NCBI RefSeq assembly: GCF_000226565.1 | Contig: NC_016041.1 | Span: forward strand, 2,542,001-2,606,000 | DNA from: Glaciecola nitratireducens FR1064 | GTDB lineage: Bacteria > Pseudomonadota > Gammaproteobacteria > Enterobacterales > Alteromonadaceae | Length of the DNA: 64,000 bases | Direction of reading: 5' to 3' | Position numbers and translations under genes: made by a program | The notes under the pieces: model-generated | Databases searched by the model: none | What the model was told of the DNA's origin: nothing | Seen by the model: the letters and a program-made list of their open reading frames with translations, nothing else | Shown: positions 16,888 through 25,988 of the stretch, piece after piece | Layout of the letters: each line of letters starts with the position of its first letter | Numbering within the stretch: position 1 is the stretch's first letter

Positions 16888-17123
16888 GCTCTTTCCCTCC
16901 ATTTCGGTGCTTCTTCATCCAAAATACTTTCTAAGGTTTGAATGCGATCTGACATTACTTCAGCGGTTTCGGCTAATTTCTTTAAAGTTGCAAATTCTTC
17001 CTCTGACAGCCCCTGACTAACTTGTTTTTTACTGCGGTAATGCAGAATTAGCCAGATAGGTGCGACAAATAATGTGAATAAAATTAACGGAACGCCTGTA
17101 AATATAACTAATAACTCGTCCAC
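16884..17123 (-). CDS. pspB: Phage shock protein B
   Basis: 79 aa (E. coli 74). One N-terminal membrane helix (about 5-27, LVIFTGVPLILFTLFVAPIW) followed by WLILHYRSK and a heptad-type coiled coil (FATLKKLAETAEVMSDRIQT). These are the marks of PspB, the inner-membrane partner of PspC that relays stress to PspA. The stop overlaps the pspC start (ATGA), so translation is coupled. It follows pspA by 134 bases, a longer gap than usual inside the operon. Confidence 0.95.
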   Translation of the reverse strand: MDELLVIFTGVPLILFTLFVAPIWLILHYRSKKQVSQGLSEEEFATLKKLAETAEVMSDRIQTLESILDEEAPKWRERA

Positions 17124-17257
17124 GATAGTTCTCCTGGTGACGGCTTTGCTGGTGAGAACGTTGCGGCACTCCGTGTACCGCGACTCTGCTTTTTGATTAA
17201 CTTCTATTATTGACCAAAACAGCGCTCTCTACTAATAATACTAAGGTTATACCAGAA

Positions 17258-17950
17258 TTAAGCTTTCTTTGCCTTGGCTGCTGGTTTCTCAGTATCGGCC
17301 TGCATTCTTTTCTTCAATGCTGCCAACTCATTATCAATTTTACCACCCGCTTCTAATTCAGCGAATTCATCTTTAAGCGTTTTCTTACCAACATCATAAG
17401 CTTCCACTTGAGATTCTAGGTCGTCAATTTTACGCTCGAACTGTTCGAACCTGCCCATTGCGTTATCAACAGTGTTGCTATCAAGACGTCTCTTTACTTC
17501 AAGTCTTGAACTAACTGTTTTCTGGCGCATCAAAATCGTTTTTTGACGAGTTTTAGCATCAGCTAGCTTCTCTTGTAATTGCCCTGTTTCGCTTTGTAGT
17601 TTGGCCAACTCGCTCTCAATCAAACTAAGCTCATGCTTTAATGAGTTAGCAGTTTCTAAAGTCTTTTGTTTTTCGTGCAACGCTGCTCTTGCTAGGTCTT
17701 CACGATCTTTGCTTAAAGCAAGTTCCGCTTTATCCTGCCATTCGGCAACTTCGTTACTTAAGCGATTTACTTGATTGCTTACATCTTTCTTGTTAGCAAT
17801 GGTCTTCGCTGAAGCTGAACGCACTTCGACCAAGGTGTCTTCCATTTCCTGAATAATTAAGCGAACCATTTTTTCAGGGTCTTCAGCCTTGTCTAGCAAC
17901 GCATTAATGTTTGAGTTTATAATATCTGTGAAACGTGAAAAGATACCCAT
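17258..17950 (-). CDS. pspA: Phage shock protein A (PspA/IM30/Vipp1 family)
   Basis: 230 aa from the ATG at 17950 (MGIFSRFTDIINSNINALLD), which has GAGG at good spacing; the ATG two codons earlier is too close to it. Family marks are the N-terminal amphipathic helix, the EDPEKMVRLIIQEMEDTLVE block and a long coiled coil to about residue 215. The protein ends with a lysine/alanine tail. PspA binds and stabilises stressed inner membrane, and holds PspF inactive when unstressed. It is the first gene of pspABC, divergent from pspF, with a sigma-54 promoter at 18012-18026. Confidence 0.96.
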   Translation of the reverse strand: MGIFSRFTDIINSNINALLDKAEDPEKMVRLIIQEMEDTLVEVRSASAKTIANKKDVSNQVNRLSNEVAEWQDKAELALSKDREDLARAALHEKQKTLETANSLKHELSLIESELAKLQSETGQLQEKLADAKTRQKTILMRQKTVSSRLEVKRRLDSNTVDNAMGRFEQFERKIDDLESQVEAYDVGKKTLKDEFAELEAGGKIDNELAALKKRMQADTEKPAAKAKKA

Positions 17951-18011
17951 AATCATTTACCTCTGTGTGTTTAAACTAAAAAAATTTCCTATTGAACTTG
18001 GTATACACTAT

Positions 18012-18026
18012 TCAATATGCTTGCCA
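18012..18026 (-). promoter_or_regulatory. Sigma-54 promoter of pspABC
   Basis: On the minus strand TGGCAAGCATATTGA matches the -24/-12 consensus TGGCACG-N4-TTGC at all but two consensus positions. It lies about 60 bases before pspA, in the pspA-pspF gap. Psp operons are sigma-54/PspF dependent in known cases, and the activator is encoded next door. Confidence 0.85.
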
Positions 18027-18154
18027 ACTTATCAAAAACCTATAAGCCAATGATTTATATGAATAATAAAATTTTTTAAAGAAATTGAGGTTTTTTATTA
18101 TTTTTAAAGTAGACTACATTTTAGTGAAATTGACTAATTTTCAAGGGAATCACA

Positions 18155-19273
18155 ATGAGTCGCTTTAAGCCGCAGGATAATTTACTCGGACAAGCCAATA
18201 GCTTTATGGAAGTATTGGAGCAAGTTTCTCAAATTGCGCCACTCAATAAGCCTGTCTTAGTAATAGGTGAGCGCGGAACAGGTAAAGAATTAATTGCAGC
18301 AAGACTCCATTTTCTCTCTCATCGTTGGGAACAAAACTACGTCAAACTAAATTGTGCAGCATTGAATGATAGTTTGCTTGAGAGTGAGCTCTTCGGTTAT
18401 GAGGCAGGCGCCTTCACAGGCGCAGCAAAACGCCGAGAAGGTCGATTTGAATATGCCGACAATGGCACGATGTTTTTAGATGAGTTGGCTAATACTTCAG
18501 CGTTGGTGCAAGAGAAACTGCTGCGCGTTATAGAATATGGCGAATTTGAACGCGTCGGCGGCACGCGAACGGTGAAAGTTGACGTTCGCTTAGTTGCGGC
18601 AACAAATGAAGACTTACCCACGCTTGCAGAACAAGGCGAGTTTCGTGCCGATTTGCTTGATCGCCTCGCTTTTGACGTCATAACAATCCCACCACTGAGA
18701 CATCGCCAAGAAGATATCATGATGCTCGCTGAACATTTTGCAATCAATATGGCGCGCGAGCTAGAGATGGAATTATTCAGTGGCTTTACGGCCAAAGCCA
18801 AAAAAACGCTAATGGAATATGAATGGCCTGGTAACGTTCGTGAATTAAAAAACGTTATCGAACGCGCAGTTTACCGAAACAACCCCAACCTACCTGTCCA
18901 TGATATTGTGGTGAATCCATTCCTGTCAGAGTTTCGCCCGCAAACACGCACAAGAGCCCCAGCCTCTTCAGAAACAATAAATGCAGCAGCGCAACGTTCG
19001 GCTCCAATAGATAATAATAATTTGCTTGATGCTATTGGACAGAATGGCGATGAAGCAATAACAACGGGTTTAGCGTCGTCAAAAGAGCAAGTGTTTAACT
19101 TCCCTATTGATTTAAAAGAACAATCACAAGATTTTGAAATACACATGCTAAATAGTGCGTTGAAAGATGCACAATTTAATCAGAAAAAAACTGCAGAAAA
19201 GCTTTCATTGACGTATCATCAATTAAGAGGATATTTAAAGAAATACAACCTGTTAGATAAAACCGACGAATGA
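18155..19273 (+). CDS. pspF: PspF, sigma-54 enhancer-binding activator of the psp operon
   Basis: 372 aa (E. coli PspF 325). There is no N-terminal receiver or sensor domain: the AAA+ domain starts at once, with Walker A GERGTGK (38-44), the sigma-54-contacting GAFTGA (85-90), Walker B and an arginine-finger region. It ends in a Fis-type helix-turn-helix (NQKKTAEKLSLTYHQLRGYL). A low-complexity insert of about 50 residues (TRTRAPASSETINAAAQRSA) between the AAA+ and DNA-binding parts explains the extra length. It should bind upstream of the sigma-54 pspA promoter and be held off by PspA. ATG at 18155 behind AAGGGAATCACA. Its TGA overlaps the sapA ATG. Confidence 0.96.
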   Translation: MSRFKPQDNLLGQANSFMEVLEQVSQIAPLNKPVLVIGERGTGKELIAARLHFLSHRWEQNYVKLNCAALNDSLLESELFGYEAGAFTGAAKRREGRFEYADNGTMFLDELANTSALVQEKLLRVIEYGEFERVGGTRTVKVDVRLVAATNEDLPTLAEQGEFRADLLDRLAFDVITIPPLRHRQEDIMMLAEHFAINMARELEMELFSGFTAKAKKTLMEYEWPGNVRELKNVIERAVYRNNPNLPVHDIVVNPFLSEFRPQTRTRAPASSETINAAAQRSAPIDNNNLLDAIGQNGDEAITTGLASSKEQVFNFPIDLKEQSQDFEIHMLNSALKDAQFNQKKTAEKLSLTYHQLRGYLKKYNLLDKTDE

Positions 19274-20904
19274 TGAATCTGAATCAGCAGCCAACACTTA
19301 TCATAAAGACGTTATTACTGAGTTTCAGTTTGATGTTGATGTTGGGCTGTTCGCAGAAAAAAACACAAATAACAAAAGCGGGCATTACCTTTTGCTCTGA
19401 AAGCAGTCCTGCCTCCTTTAATCCACAGTTAGATACCTCAAGCACGACTGCAGACGCATCTTCGCACCAGGTATACGACCGACTTCTTGAGTTCAACACC
19501 GAAAACGGTGAAATAGAACCCGGCTTAGCTAGCAGTTGGTTAGTGAGTAACGATGGTCTCAACTACACGTTCCAATTGCGCAAAGGCGTCAAATTTCACG
19601 ATACAGCCTACTTCACGCCTACCCGTAATTTTAACGCCGACGACGTTATATTCAGCATCGACCGCTGGCGAGTAAACTCACAACCTTACCATGATGTATC
19701 GGGTGGAAATTATCCGTATTTTCAAAGCTTGGGTTTAAAGAGCACGATCAAAGACGTCACGAGAGTGAACGGATATAGAGTAGAAATTTCTTTATACAAA
19801 CCCGACAGTTCATTTTTGGCAAATCTAGCGACTGACTTTTCAGTCATTTTATCCGCCGAATATGCTATGAATTTGCTTGCTGATGGCTCACCAAGCGAGC
19901 TTGATACTTTGCCGATCGGCACGGGTCCTTATAAATTCGTCGGTTATCGTAAAGATCAATTTATCCGCTATCAGCGTCACAGCGATTATTTCTTAGACAC
20001 CACAGGGCCTGAAAACCTAGTTTTCGATATTACGCCTAAAAGCTCGTTACGTGTAGCAAAGCTGATCACCGGCGAATGCGATGCGGTCGCCTTCCCCTCG
20101 CAAAATGATCTTGAAGTCATCAGAGAACGAGAAGATTTAACATTATTGGAGAAACCAGGGCTGAATATTGGGTTTTGGGCATTTAATACCAGCAAGCCCC
20201 CATTCGACAACCCCAAAGTGCGCAGAGCCTTGGCTCTTGCCATCGACAAAACGTCCCTGCTTGAAACAGTCTATTTAGGTCAAGCAACCAGAGCAAAAAG
20301 TTTAGTTCCCTCGGCGTCGTGGGCACATCAATCCAATATGCAGGATATTGGCTATAATCCCGTCACGGCTAGAAAGCTATTAGATGAAGCAGGCATTCCG
20401 TATAACTTCACCATGAACATTTGGGCAATGCCCGTGCAGCGCGCATACAACCCGAACGCAATGAAAATGGCACAGCTAATGAGTACGTATTTAGCGGAAG
20501 TTGGCGTTACGGTTAACATTGTTAGCTATGACTGGACTCGGTTTAGAGAAAACCTGACGGCTGGTATGCACGATTCAGTGCTTATCGGTTGGGCAGCTGA
20601 TAACGGCGATCCTGATAACTTTTATCGCCCCTTATTAACCTGCGCGGCAATACCCTCGGGCACAAATAGAGCGCGTTGGTGCAATGCAGAGTATGACGTG
20701 CTAATTGAAAACGCCTTAAAAACAGAAGATTCGAACGAACGCCGTATTTTTTACCATCGCGCTAACCAAATTATATTTAATGAAGTGCCATTGGTGCCTA
20801 TCGCTCATGCATTCCAATATCAAGCAGTCAATAGTCAAATTGAAGGGATGACAATCAACCCCTTTGGTGGAATACGTTTTGATAATGTGGTGCGCAAAGA
20901 ATGA
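19270..20904 (+). CDS. sapA: SapA, peptide ABC transporter substrate-binding lipoprotein
   Basis: 544 aa (E. coli SapA 547). A lipoprotein signal ends at LMLGC (Cys27), then the SBP family 5 fold (VYDRLLEFNTENGEIEPGLA; LRKGVKFHDT; DADDVIFSIDRW-like block). In enteric bacteria SapABCDF is linked to antimicrobial-peptide resistance, potassium uptake and putrescine export, so the substrate is not settled. A lipid anchor, rather than a free periplasmic form, would tie it to the inner membrane. It overlaps the pspF stop by 4 bases and the sapB start by 4 bases, so all genes here are probably one mRNA. Confidence 0.92.
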   Translation: MMNLNQQPTLIIKTLLLSFSLMLMLGCSQKKTQITKAGITFCSESSPASFNPQLDTSSTTADASSHQVYDRLLEFNTENGEIEPGLASSWLVSNDGLNYTFQLRKGVKFHDTAYFTPTRNFNADDVIFSIDRWRVNSQPYHDVSGGNYPYFQSLGLKSTIKDVTRVNGYRVEISLYKPDSSFLANLATDFSVILSAEYAMNLLADGSPSELDTLPIGTGPYKFVGYRKDQFIRYQRHSDYFLDTTGPENLVFDITPKSSLRVAKLITGECDAVAFPSQNDLEVIREREDLTLLEKPGLNIGFWAFNTSKPPFDNPKVRRALALAIDKTSLLETVYLGQATRAKSLVPSASWAHQSNMQDIGYNPVTARKLLDEAGIPYNFTMNIWAMPVQRAYNPNAMKMAQLMSTYLAEVGVTVNIVSYDWTRFRENLTAGMHDSVLIGWAADNGDPDNFYRPLLTCAAIPSGTNRARWCNAEYDVLIENALKTEDSNERRIFYHRANQIIFNEVPLVPIAHAFQYQAVNSQIEGMTINPFGGIRFDNVVRKE

Positions 20905-21932
20905 TTAGCTTATTGCTGCGTTATTTTAACCTAATGGTGTTGACCATTGCGGTATTGGTTATTATCTCGTTTTCTTTGGCCTATATGTTTCCGGGTGATA
21001 CGCTAACAAACATATCGGGGATTGTGCCGCAATCAGATGAACAACGAGTTGCACTGGAGGCCGCATTCAAACTAGACCGCTCTATTTTCGTGCAATTTTG
21101 GTACTACCTACAAAACCTTCTCAACGGTGATTGGGGAGTAAGCTCCTCGTCACAGCTAAGCCTATTTGACGAAATCAGCATTGCCTTCCCCGCCACCATT
21201 GAGCTAATAAGCTACGCGTTATTTGTATCTATTTTCGTGGGTATTCCCTTAGGCTTTATCGGTGGTATTTGGCATCATAAACCCTTCGACTTCGGCGTTG
21301 TCACCTTCAGTGTGGTGAGTTATTCGTTTCCCGTATTTTGGTTAGCGGTAATTTTTATCACTATATTCTGTTTACAGCTCGGTTACCTGCCACTCTCCGG
21401 CCGCGTCAACTTTTTATATGACGTTCCGCATAGCAGCGGCTTCATTCTTTTGGATATAATCACATCCGATCTTCCAGACAAAAAAGACGCATTCATCGAT
21501 GCACTTCGGCATCTGATACTGCCTACAGCATCTATAGCCCTAGTCACAACCGCTATCTTCATTCGTTTCACTCGTCGCTCAATTATGGATGAAATGAACA
21601 AAGGCTATGTTGATGCAGCAAAATCCCGTGGGTTTACCACTAAACAAATTTTCTTTAAACACGGCTTGCGCAATTCGCTGTTGCCCATTTTGCCGCTCAT
21701 GGCCATGCAAATATCAACGCTGATAACGAATGCCATGGTCGTTGAAACTATTTTTTCTTGGCCTGGCATCGGCAACTGGCTAATTCAAGCTATCTATCAA
21801 AGAGATTACCCTGCTATACGCATCGGCATGTTAGTTGTGTCCGTATTTGTTGTGACGCTTACTATCTCCATTGAATTCATCAGTCGAGCTTTCGACCCAG
21901 CTAGGGATAAATATCAACGTGCCTCAATATAA
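20901..21932 (+). CDS. sapB: SapB, ABC transporter permease
   Basis: 343 aa (E. coli 321). It is a DppB/OppB-type permease with six membrane segments: an N-terminal helix (residues about 8-28), a periplasmic loop, and the BPD core with the EAA-type loop (YVDAAKSRGFTTKQIFFKHG) before the last helices (WPGIGNWLIQAIYQRDYP). It pairs with SapC to form the membrane pore. The ATG at 20901 overlaps the sapA stop (ATGA). A loop of about 25 residues (DIITSDLPDKKDAFIDALRH) matches the family. Confidence 0.93.
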   Translation: MISLLLRYFNLMVLTIAVLVIISFSLAYMFPGDTLTNISGIVPQSDEQRVALEAAFKLDRSIFVQFWYYLQNLLNGDWGVSSSSQLSLFDEISIAFPATIELISYALFVSIFVGIPLGFIGGIWHHKPFDFGVVTFSVVSYSFPVFWLAVIFITIFCLQLGYLPLSGRVNFLYDVPHSSGFILLDIITSDLPDKKDAFIDALRHLILPTASIALVTTAIFIRFTRRSIMDEMNKGYVDAAKSRGFTTKQIFFKHGLRNSLLPILPLMAMQISTLITNAMVVETIFSWPGIGNWLIQAIYQRDYPAIRIGMLVVSVFVVTLTISIEFISRAFDPARDKYQRASI

Positions 21933-22812
21933 TCTCTACCAAGAAGAATTTCATCCCTCTCCAATCATGCATATTTGGCTGGAGTTTAAGCGCAGCCATT
22001 TCGCGCTGATCGGTTTCGCTATTCTGCTTTTATTTTGCGCTATTGCTATTTTAGCCCCCTTTCTTTCGCCCTATGACCCAAACGTACAGAATACTAACGC
22101 AATACTGCTGCCACCCGCTTGGGAAGGAAACGGCAGCATTTCTCATATATTCGGTACTGATGCCTTAGGCCGTGACGTGTTTTCTCGCACTCTTTATGGC
22201 AGCAGAGTGACTTTTGGTTCAAGCGTTTTCTTAGTCCTTATTGCCGCTACGATTGGCGTCGCGTTAGGCACCTTAGCTGGCATGAACAAAGGAATAAAGT
22301 CGAGCGTGCTCAATCATCTGCTAGATTCCTTAATGGCAGTGCCTACCTTGCTGATCGCAATTATTATCGTGGCAATTTTAGGCACTGGGTTATGGAACAG
22401 TATGTGGGCAATCGTCTTGGCGCTTATCCCACAATTTGTGCATCAAACGCGTACTTTTGTGCGTGAAGAAATGAAAAAAGACTACATTTTGTTAGACAAA
22501 CTCGATGGCGCTAGCTCTCCTCGTATCTTTTGGGCTTCAATATTACCCGGCATGTTTGAACTATTGGCCGTGCAAAGCACACTCGCGTTGTCGGTAGCAA
22601 TCATTGATATTTCGGCGCTGGGGTTCTTAAACCTTGGCGCACAAAGTCCTGTTGTGGAATTAGGGGCGAGCTTATCGTTAAGTCTTGAAGTTGCCTATTC
22701 CGCTCCGTGGTTGGTCGCGTTACCGGGCTTTTGTATTTTCCTAATGGTACTTTCTATCAACGTTGTCGGGGAAGGCCTTCGAACTGCATTGCGCAACAGG
22801 TTGATTCACTGA
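21919..22812 (+). CDS. sapC: SapC, ABC transporter permease
   Basis: 297 aa from a GTG at 21919 (VPQYNLYQEEFHPSP), overlapping the sapB stop by 14 bases and behind AGGGA. This gives the E. coli length (296) and aligns in style with MPYDSVYSEKRPPG. A longer reading from 21871 would overlap sapB by 62 bases. It is DppC/OppC-type: N-terminal helix (SHFALIGFAILLLFCAIAIL), HIFGTDALGRDVFSRTLYGS, and the EAA-type loop (DGASSPRIFWASILPGMFEL). It forms the pore with SapB. Confidence 0.92.
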   Translation: MPQYNLYQEEFHPSPIMHIWLEFKRSHFALIGFAILLLFCAIAILAPFLSPYDPNVQNTNAILLPPAWEGNGSISHIFGTDALGRDVFSRTLYGSRVTFGSSVFLVLIAATIGVALGTLAGMNKGIKSSVLNHLLDSLMAVPTLLIAIIIVAILGTGLWNSMWAIVLALIPQFVHQTRTFVREEMKKDYILLDKLDGASSPRIFWASILPGMFELLAVQSTLALSVAIIDISALGFLNLGAQSPVVELGASLSLSLEVAYSAPWLVALPGFCIFLMVLSINVVGEGLRTALRNRLIH

Positions 22813-23828
22813 TGCCGCTTCTTGAAGTTCGAAACCTAACGGTTGAAATAGACATGGGCTCTGAGTTTGTGAAAGCTTTAGATAAAGTGAGCTTGACCGT
22901 TGAAACCGGAGAAATTAGAGCGCTTGTGGGTGAGTCTGGCTCCGGTAAAAGCTTAATAGTACGCGCCATAATTGGCGCTGTGCCTGATCATTGGATTATC
23001 ACCGCCGACCGCTTAACGTGGAAAGGGCAAAACCTATTGACGATGACCAACGAACAGCGGCGCATTATTATGCGACGAGAAATTGCCGTTGTATTTCAGG
23101 ACCCCACATCATCACTCGATCCCTCAGCCACACTGCGAGCGCAGTTAGAAGAAAGTATTCCAGAAGAATTTCTCGATAAAGGGACGTTTTGGCAACGTAA
23201 TAAACAACGCAGAGAAATTGCGATTGGCTTGATGCATAAAGTCGGTATTAAAAACCATGAGGCCTGCATGCAGCGATATCCGCATGAAATAGCAGCCGAT
23301 ATCGCACAGAAGTTTATGATTGCGATGGCACTAGTGTCAGAGCCTGAACTGCTTATTGCTGATGACCCTACCCGAAGCATGGAGAGCACCACAAAAAATC
23401 AAATTTTGCGCCTGTTAACTGGGTTGAATGAGACCAAAAAGCTCGCCATTTTATTTGTGAGTCACGACCTTCTGGCTATTTCAGGCATGGCGCACAGCAT
23501 GACCGTGCTGTATTGTGGGCAAACGGTTGAATCTGGCAAAGTTAAGCACTTGCACCGCCGACCACTGCATCCGTATACAAAAGCATTGCTCGACAGCGCA
23601 CCTAGCTTTCAAATTAATTTACCACCGAAGTCCCACTTAGTAGCACTCGAGGGCACTATCCCCACGTTAAAGCACTTGCCTATCGGCTGCCGATTAGGCC
23701 CACGTTGTCCGAATGCGCGAAGAGAATGCGTAAAAGTGCCAGAGCAACGAGTTGTGCATAATCATTCATATAGCTGTCACTTCCCTCTTCATTTGCCAAT
23801 TGATGATCAAGCGGAGAACAACGAATGA
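22812..23828 (+). CDS. sapD: SapD, ABC transporter ATPase with degenerate signature motif
   Basis: 338 aa from the ATG at 22812, which overlaps the sapC stop (TGATG); this matches E. coli SapD (330 aa). Walker A is intact (GESGSGKS). The LSGGQ signature is lost: the equivalent stretch reads HEIAADIAQKFMIAMAL, and the residue after Walker B is Asp instead of Glu (LLIADDPT). E. coli SapD, as I recall, is also unusual at the signature (LTEGECQ). The C-terminal oligopeptide-transporter tail with its cysteines is present (GCRLGPRCPNARRECV). It pairs with SapF; hydrolysis is probably asymmetric. Confidence 0.92.
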   Translation: MPLLEVRNLTVEIDMGSEFVKALDKVSLTVETGEIRALVGESGSGKSLIVRAIIGAVPDHWIITADRLTWKGQNLLTMTNEQRRIIMRREIAVVFQDPTSSLDPSATLRAQLEESIPEEFLDKGTFWQRNKQRREIAIGLMHKVGIKNHEACMQRYPHEIAADIAQKFMIAMALVSEPELLIADDPTRSMESTTKNQILRLLTGLNETKKLAILFVSHDLLAISGMAHSMTVLYCGQTVESGKVKHLHRRPLHPYTKALLDSAPSFQINLPPKSHLVALEGTIPTLKHLPIGCRLGPRCPNARRECVKVPEQRVVHNHSYSCHFPLHLPIDDQAENNE

Positions 23829-24619
23829 ACCCCGTATTGGAAGTCAAAAACTTAGTTTATACCCATCGTGTTAAGCGCTCTATTTTTAAACCTATCGACG
23901 AGTTTATATTGGGGCCCATCGACTTTGTGTTGAATGCTGGCGAAACGCTCGCAATAACAGGCCACAACGGTTCTGGAAAAACCCTACTAGCGAAATCATT
24001 AGTAGGTGCAATAACACCGCAGCAAGGCAACATACTGCTGGAAGGAAAAGAAGCAGAACAGAGCGATAAGAAAACCAGAAACCATGATATTCGACTGATA
24101 TTGCAGCACAGTAAATACAGTTTGAATCCAGCGGTAACCGTAGGCGCTATTCTGAATCAAACCTTACTGTTAAACACTGAGCTGAATGAGCAAGATCGCA
24201 GAACTAAGATAGCGCAGACGCTCGTAAAAGTCGGGTTACTGCGTGAGCACTATTACTTTTACCGCCACATGTTGTCAGACGGCCAGCAACAACGCGTATC
24301 TCTCGCCAGAGCCATGATACTTGACCCCAAAGTGATTGTGGCAGATGAACCGTTTGCCGCTTTAGATCCCTCTGTACGCTCACAAACGGTTAACCTCATA
24401 CTCGATATACAACAAGATCTAGGCATGGCCTTCGTGTTTATTTCACAGAACCTGGGCATTGTTCGTCATATTAGTGACAAGGTGATGATCATGGATAAAG
24501 GGAAAGTGATTGAAGCTGGGGCGACTCAGGAAGTGTTTAAAGAGCCGCAGCATGAGCTGACTAAAAAACTGATTGATTCGCACTTTAGTTTGGTGGATAA
24601 GCATTTTGAGCAGTTTTAA
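23825..24619 (+). CDS. sapF: SapF, ABC transporter ATPase
   Basis: 264 aa (E. coli 268). Walker A GHNGSGKTLLAKS, signature MLSDGQQQRVSLARAM (LSDGQ for LSGGQ), Walker B KVIVADEPFAALD with the catalytic Glu. It lacks the C-terminal cysteine tail of SapD-type subunits, as is normal. It overlaps the sapD stop by 4 bases and is the last gene of pspF-sapABCDF. No clear terminator is seen in the 234 bases to the convergent oadB. Confidence 0.93.
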   Translation: MNPVLEVKNLVYTHRVKRSIFKPIDEFILGPIDFVLNAGETLAITGHNGSGKTLLAKSLVGAITPQQGNILLEGKEAEQSDKKTRNHDIRLILQHSKYSLNPAVTVGAILNQTLLLNTELNEQDRRTKIAQTLVKVGLLREHYYFYRHMLSDGQQQRVSLARAMILDPKVIVADEPFAALDPSVRSQTVNLILDIQQDLGMAFVFISQNLGIVRHISDKVMIMDKGKVIEAGATQEVFKEPQHELTKKLIDSHFSLVDKHFEQF

Positions 24620-24853
24620 CATTGGTATTATCGCTACTAGAAGGAACTTCAAAAGATTACATTAAATGTATTTTTCTGAGTCAATTCTTAGTGTTGTGAC
24701 AATTGAAATCCCCAAAATAAAGATATTGAATATCTAGCTGTTAGCTTAACTGCATCAACACAATTTTAAGTGGCGGTAAAACAAGTTATGTATCCACATA
24801 GTCTTCAGTGCTAAATTTTTGTTCAGTATACAAAGTGGCGACATAAAGAATCA

Positions 24854-25984
24854 CTACCCCACCAGCGCCAACAATATCCCCGCAGCAACCGCCGAGCCCA
24901 ATACGCCGGCAACATTTGGCCCCATCGCATGCATAAGCAGAAAGTTATGCGGATTCGATTCAAGCCCAACTTTATTCACCACACGCGCTGCCATTGGCAC
25001 AGCAGAAACTCCAGCAGCACCAATCAAGGGGTTGATATTGTCCTTACTAAACTTGTTCATTAACTTCGCCATTAACACACCCGTTGCTGTTCCGATTGAG
25101 AACGCCACAGCGCCTAATGCCAAAATACCCAAAGTTTCCGCCGTCAAAAATTTATCGGCACTGAGTTTTGAGCCAACGCCTAAACCAAGAAATATAGTCA
25201 CTATATTGATCAGCTCGTTTTGAGCCGTATAACTTAGGCGGTCCACTACACCGCACTCTTTGAGCAGGTTACCAAAGCAAAACATGCCCACAAGCGGCGT
25301 CGCAGCAGGAAGAAATATTAAAGTGAGTACCAATACAGCGAGAGGAAATAAGATTTTTTCTTTCTTTGACACCACTCTTAACTGAGCCATCGGCAGTTTG
25401 CGCTCTTCCGGCGTCGTCAAAGCTTTCATAATAGGAGGTTGAATAATAGGGACTAAGGCCATGTATGAATATGCAGCTACGGCAATAGCACCTAATAACT
25501 CAGGAGCGAGCTTAGATGCCAAAAATATCGCGGTTGGTCCATCAGCACCGCCAATAATTGCGATAGCGGATGCATCCTGCATAGTAAACTCAAACCATGG
25601 TAAACCATTCAATAAAATTGCACCGAACAACGTAGCGAAAATGCCAAACTGCGCTGCAGCGCCGAGCAGTAACATCCGCGGGTTAGCAATTAATGCGCTG
25701 AAGTCTGTCATTGCGCCAACACCCATAAAAATGAGCAGTGGAAACACGCCAGTATCAACGCCGATGTAATAGATATAATGCAATAAGCCACCTGCTTCAC
25801 TAAAGCCCGCCAAGGGGATATTAGTAAGTAGTGCGCCAAAGCCTATAGGTAGTAATAAAAGCGGCTCAAACTTGCGTACAATGGCCAGATATAGCAAGCC
25901 AAAACCTACAAGCATCATCACTATTTGACCAACTTCAAAATGCGGTATTGAAGTGCTATCCCAGAGAATTAATAACTTTTCCAT
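24854..25984 (-). CDS. oadB: Oxaloacetate decarboxylase beta subunit (sodium pump)
   Basis: 376 aa, the usual short form of this family. About nine membrane segments. The diagnostic re-entrant motif is present ([18 protein letters not shown], with the Na+-binding Asp) together with [17 protein letters not shown] near the C terminus. It decarboxylates carboxybiotin of the alpha subunit and moves Na+ out of the cell. It starts 4 bases after the oadA stop. Methylmalonyl-CoA or glutaconyl-CoA decarboxylase beta subunits look alike, but the OadA-type alpha subunit next door settles the substrate. Confidence 0.94.
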   Translation of the reverse strand: MEKLLILWDSTSIPHFEVGQIVMMLVGFGLLYLAIVRKFEPLLLLPIGFGALLTNIPLAGFSEAGGLLHYIYYIGVDTGVFPLLIFMGVGAMTDFSALIANPRMLLLGAAAQFGIFATLFGAILLNGLPWFEFTMQDASAIAIIGGADGPTAIFLASKLAPELLGAIAVAAYSYMALVPIIQPPIMKALTTPEERKLPMAQLRVVSKKEKILFPLAVLVLTLIFLPAATPLVGMFCFGNLLKECGVVDRLSYTAQNELINIVTIFLGLGVGSKLSADKFLTAETLGILALGAVAFSIGTATGVLMAKLMNKFSKDNINPLIGAAGVSAVPMAARVVNKVGLESNPHNFLLMHAMGPNVAGVLGSAVAAGILLALVG

Positions 25985-25988
25985 GAGC

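Noticed and set aside
24819..25223. 134-aa plus-strand frame opposite oadB
   Set aside because: Antisense of the well-supported oadB membrane protein; the proline/alanine-rich peptide is a typical shadow.
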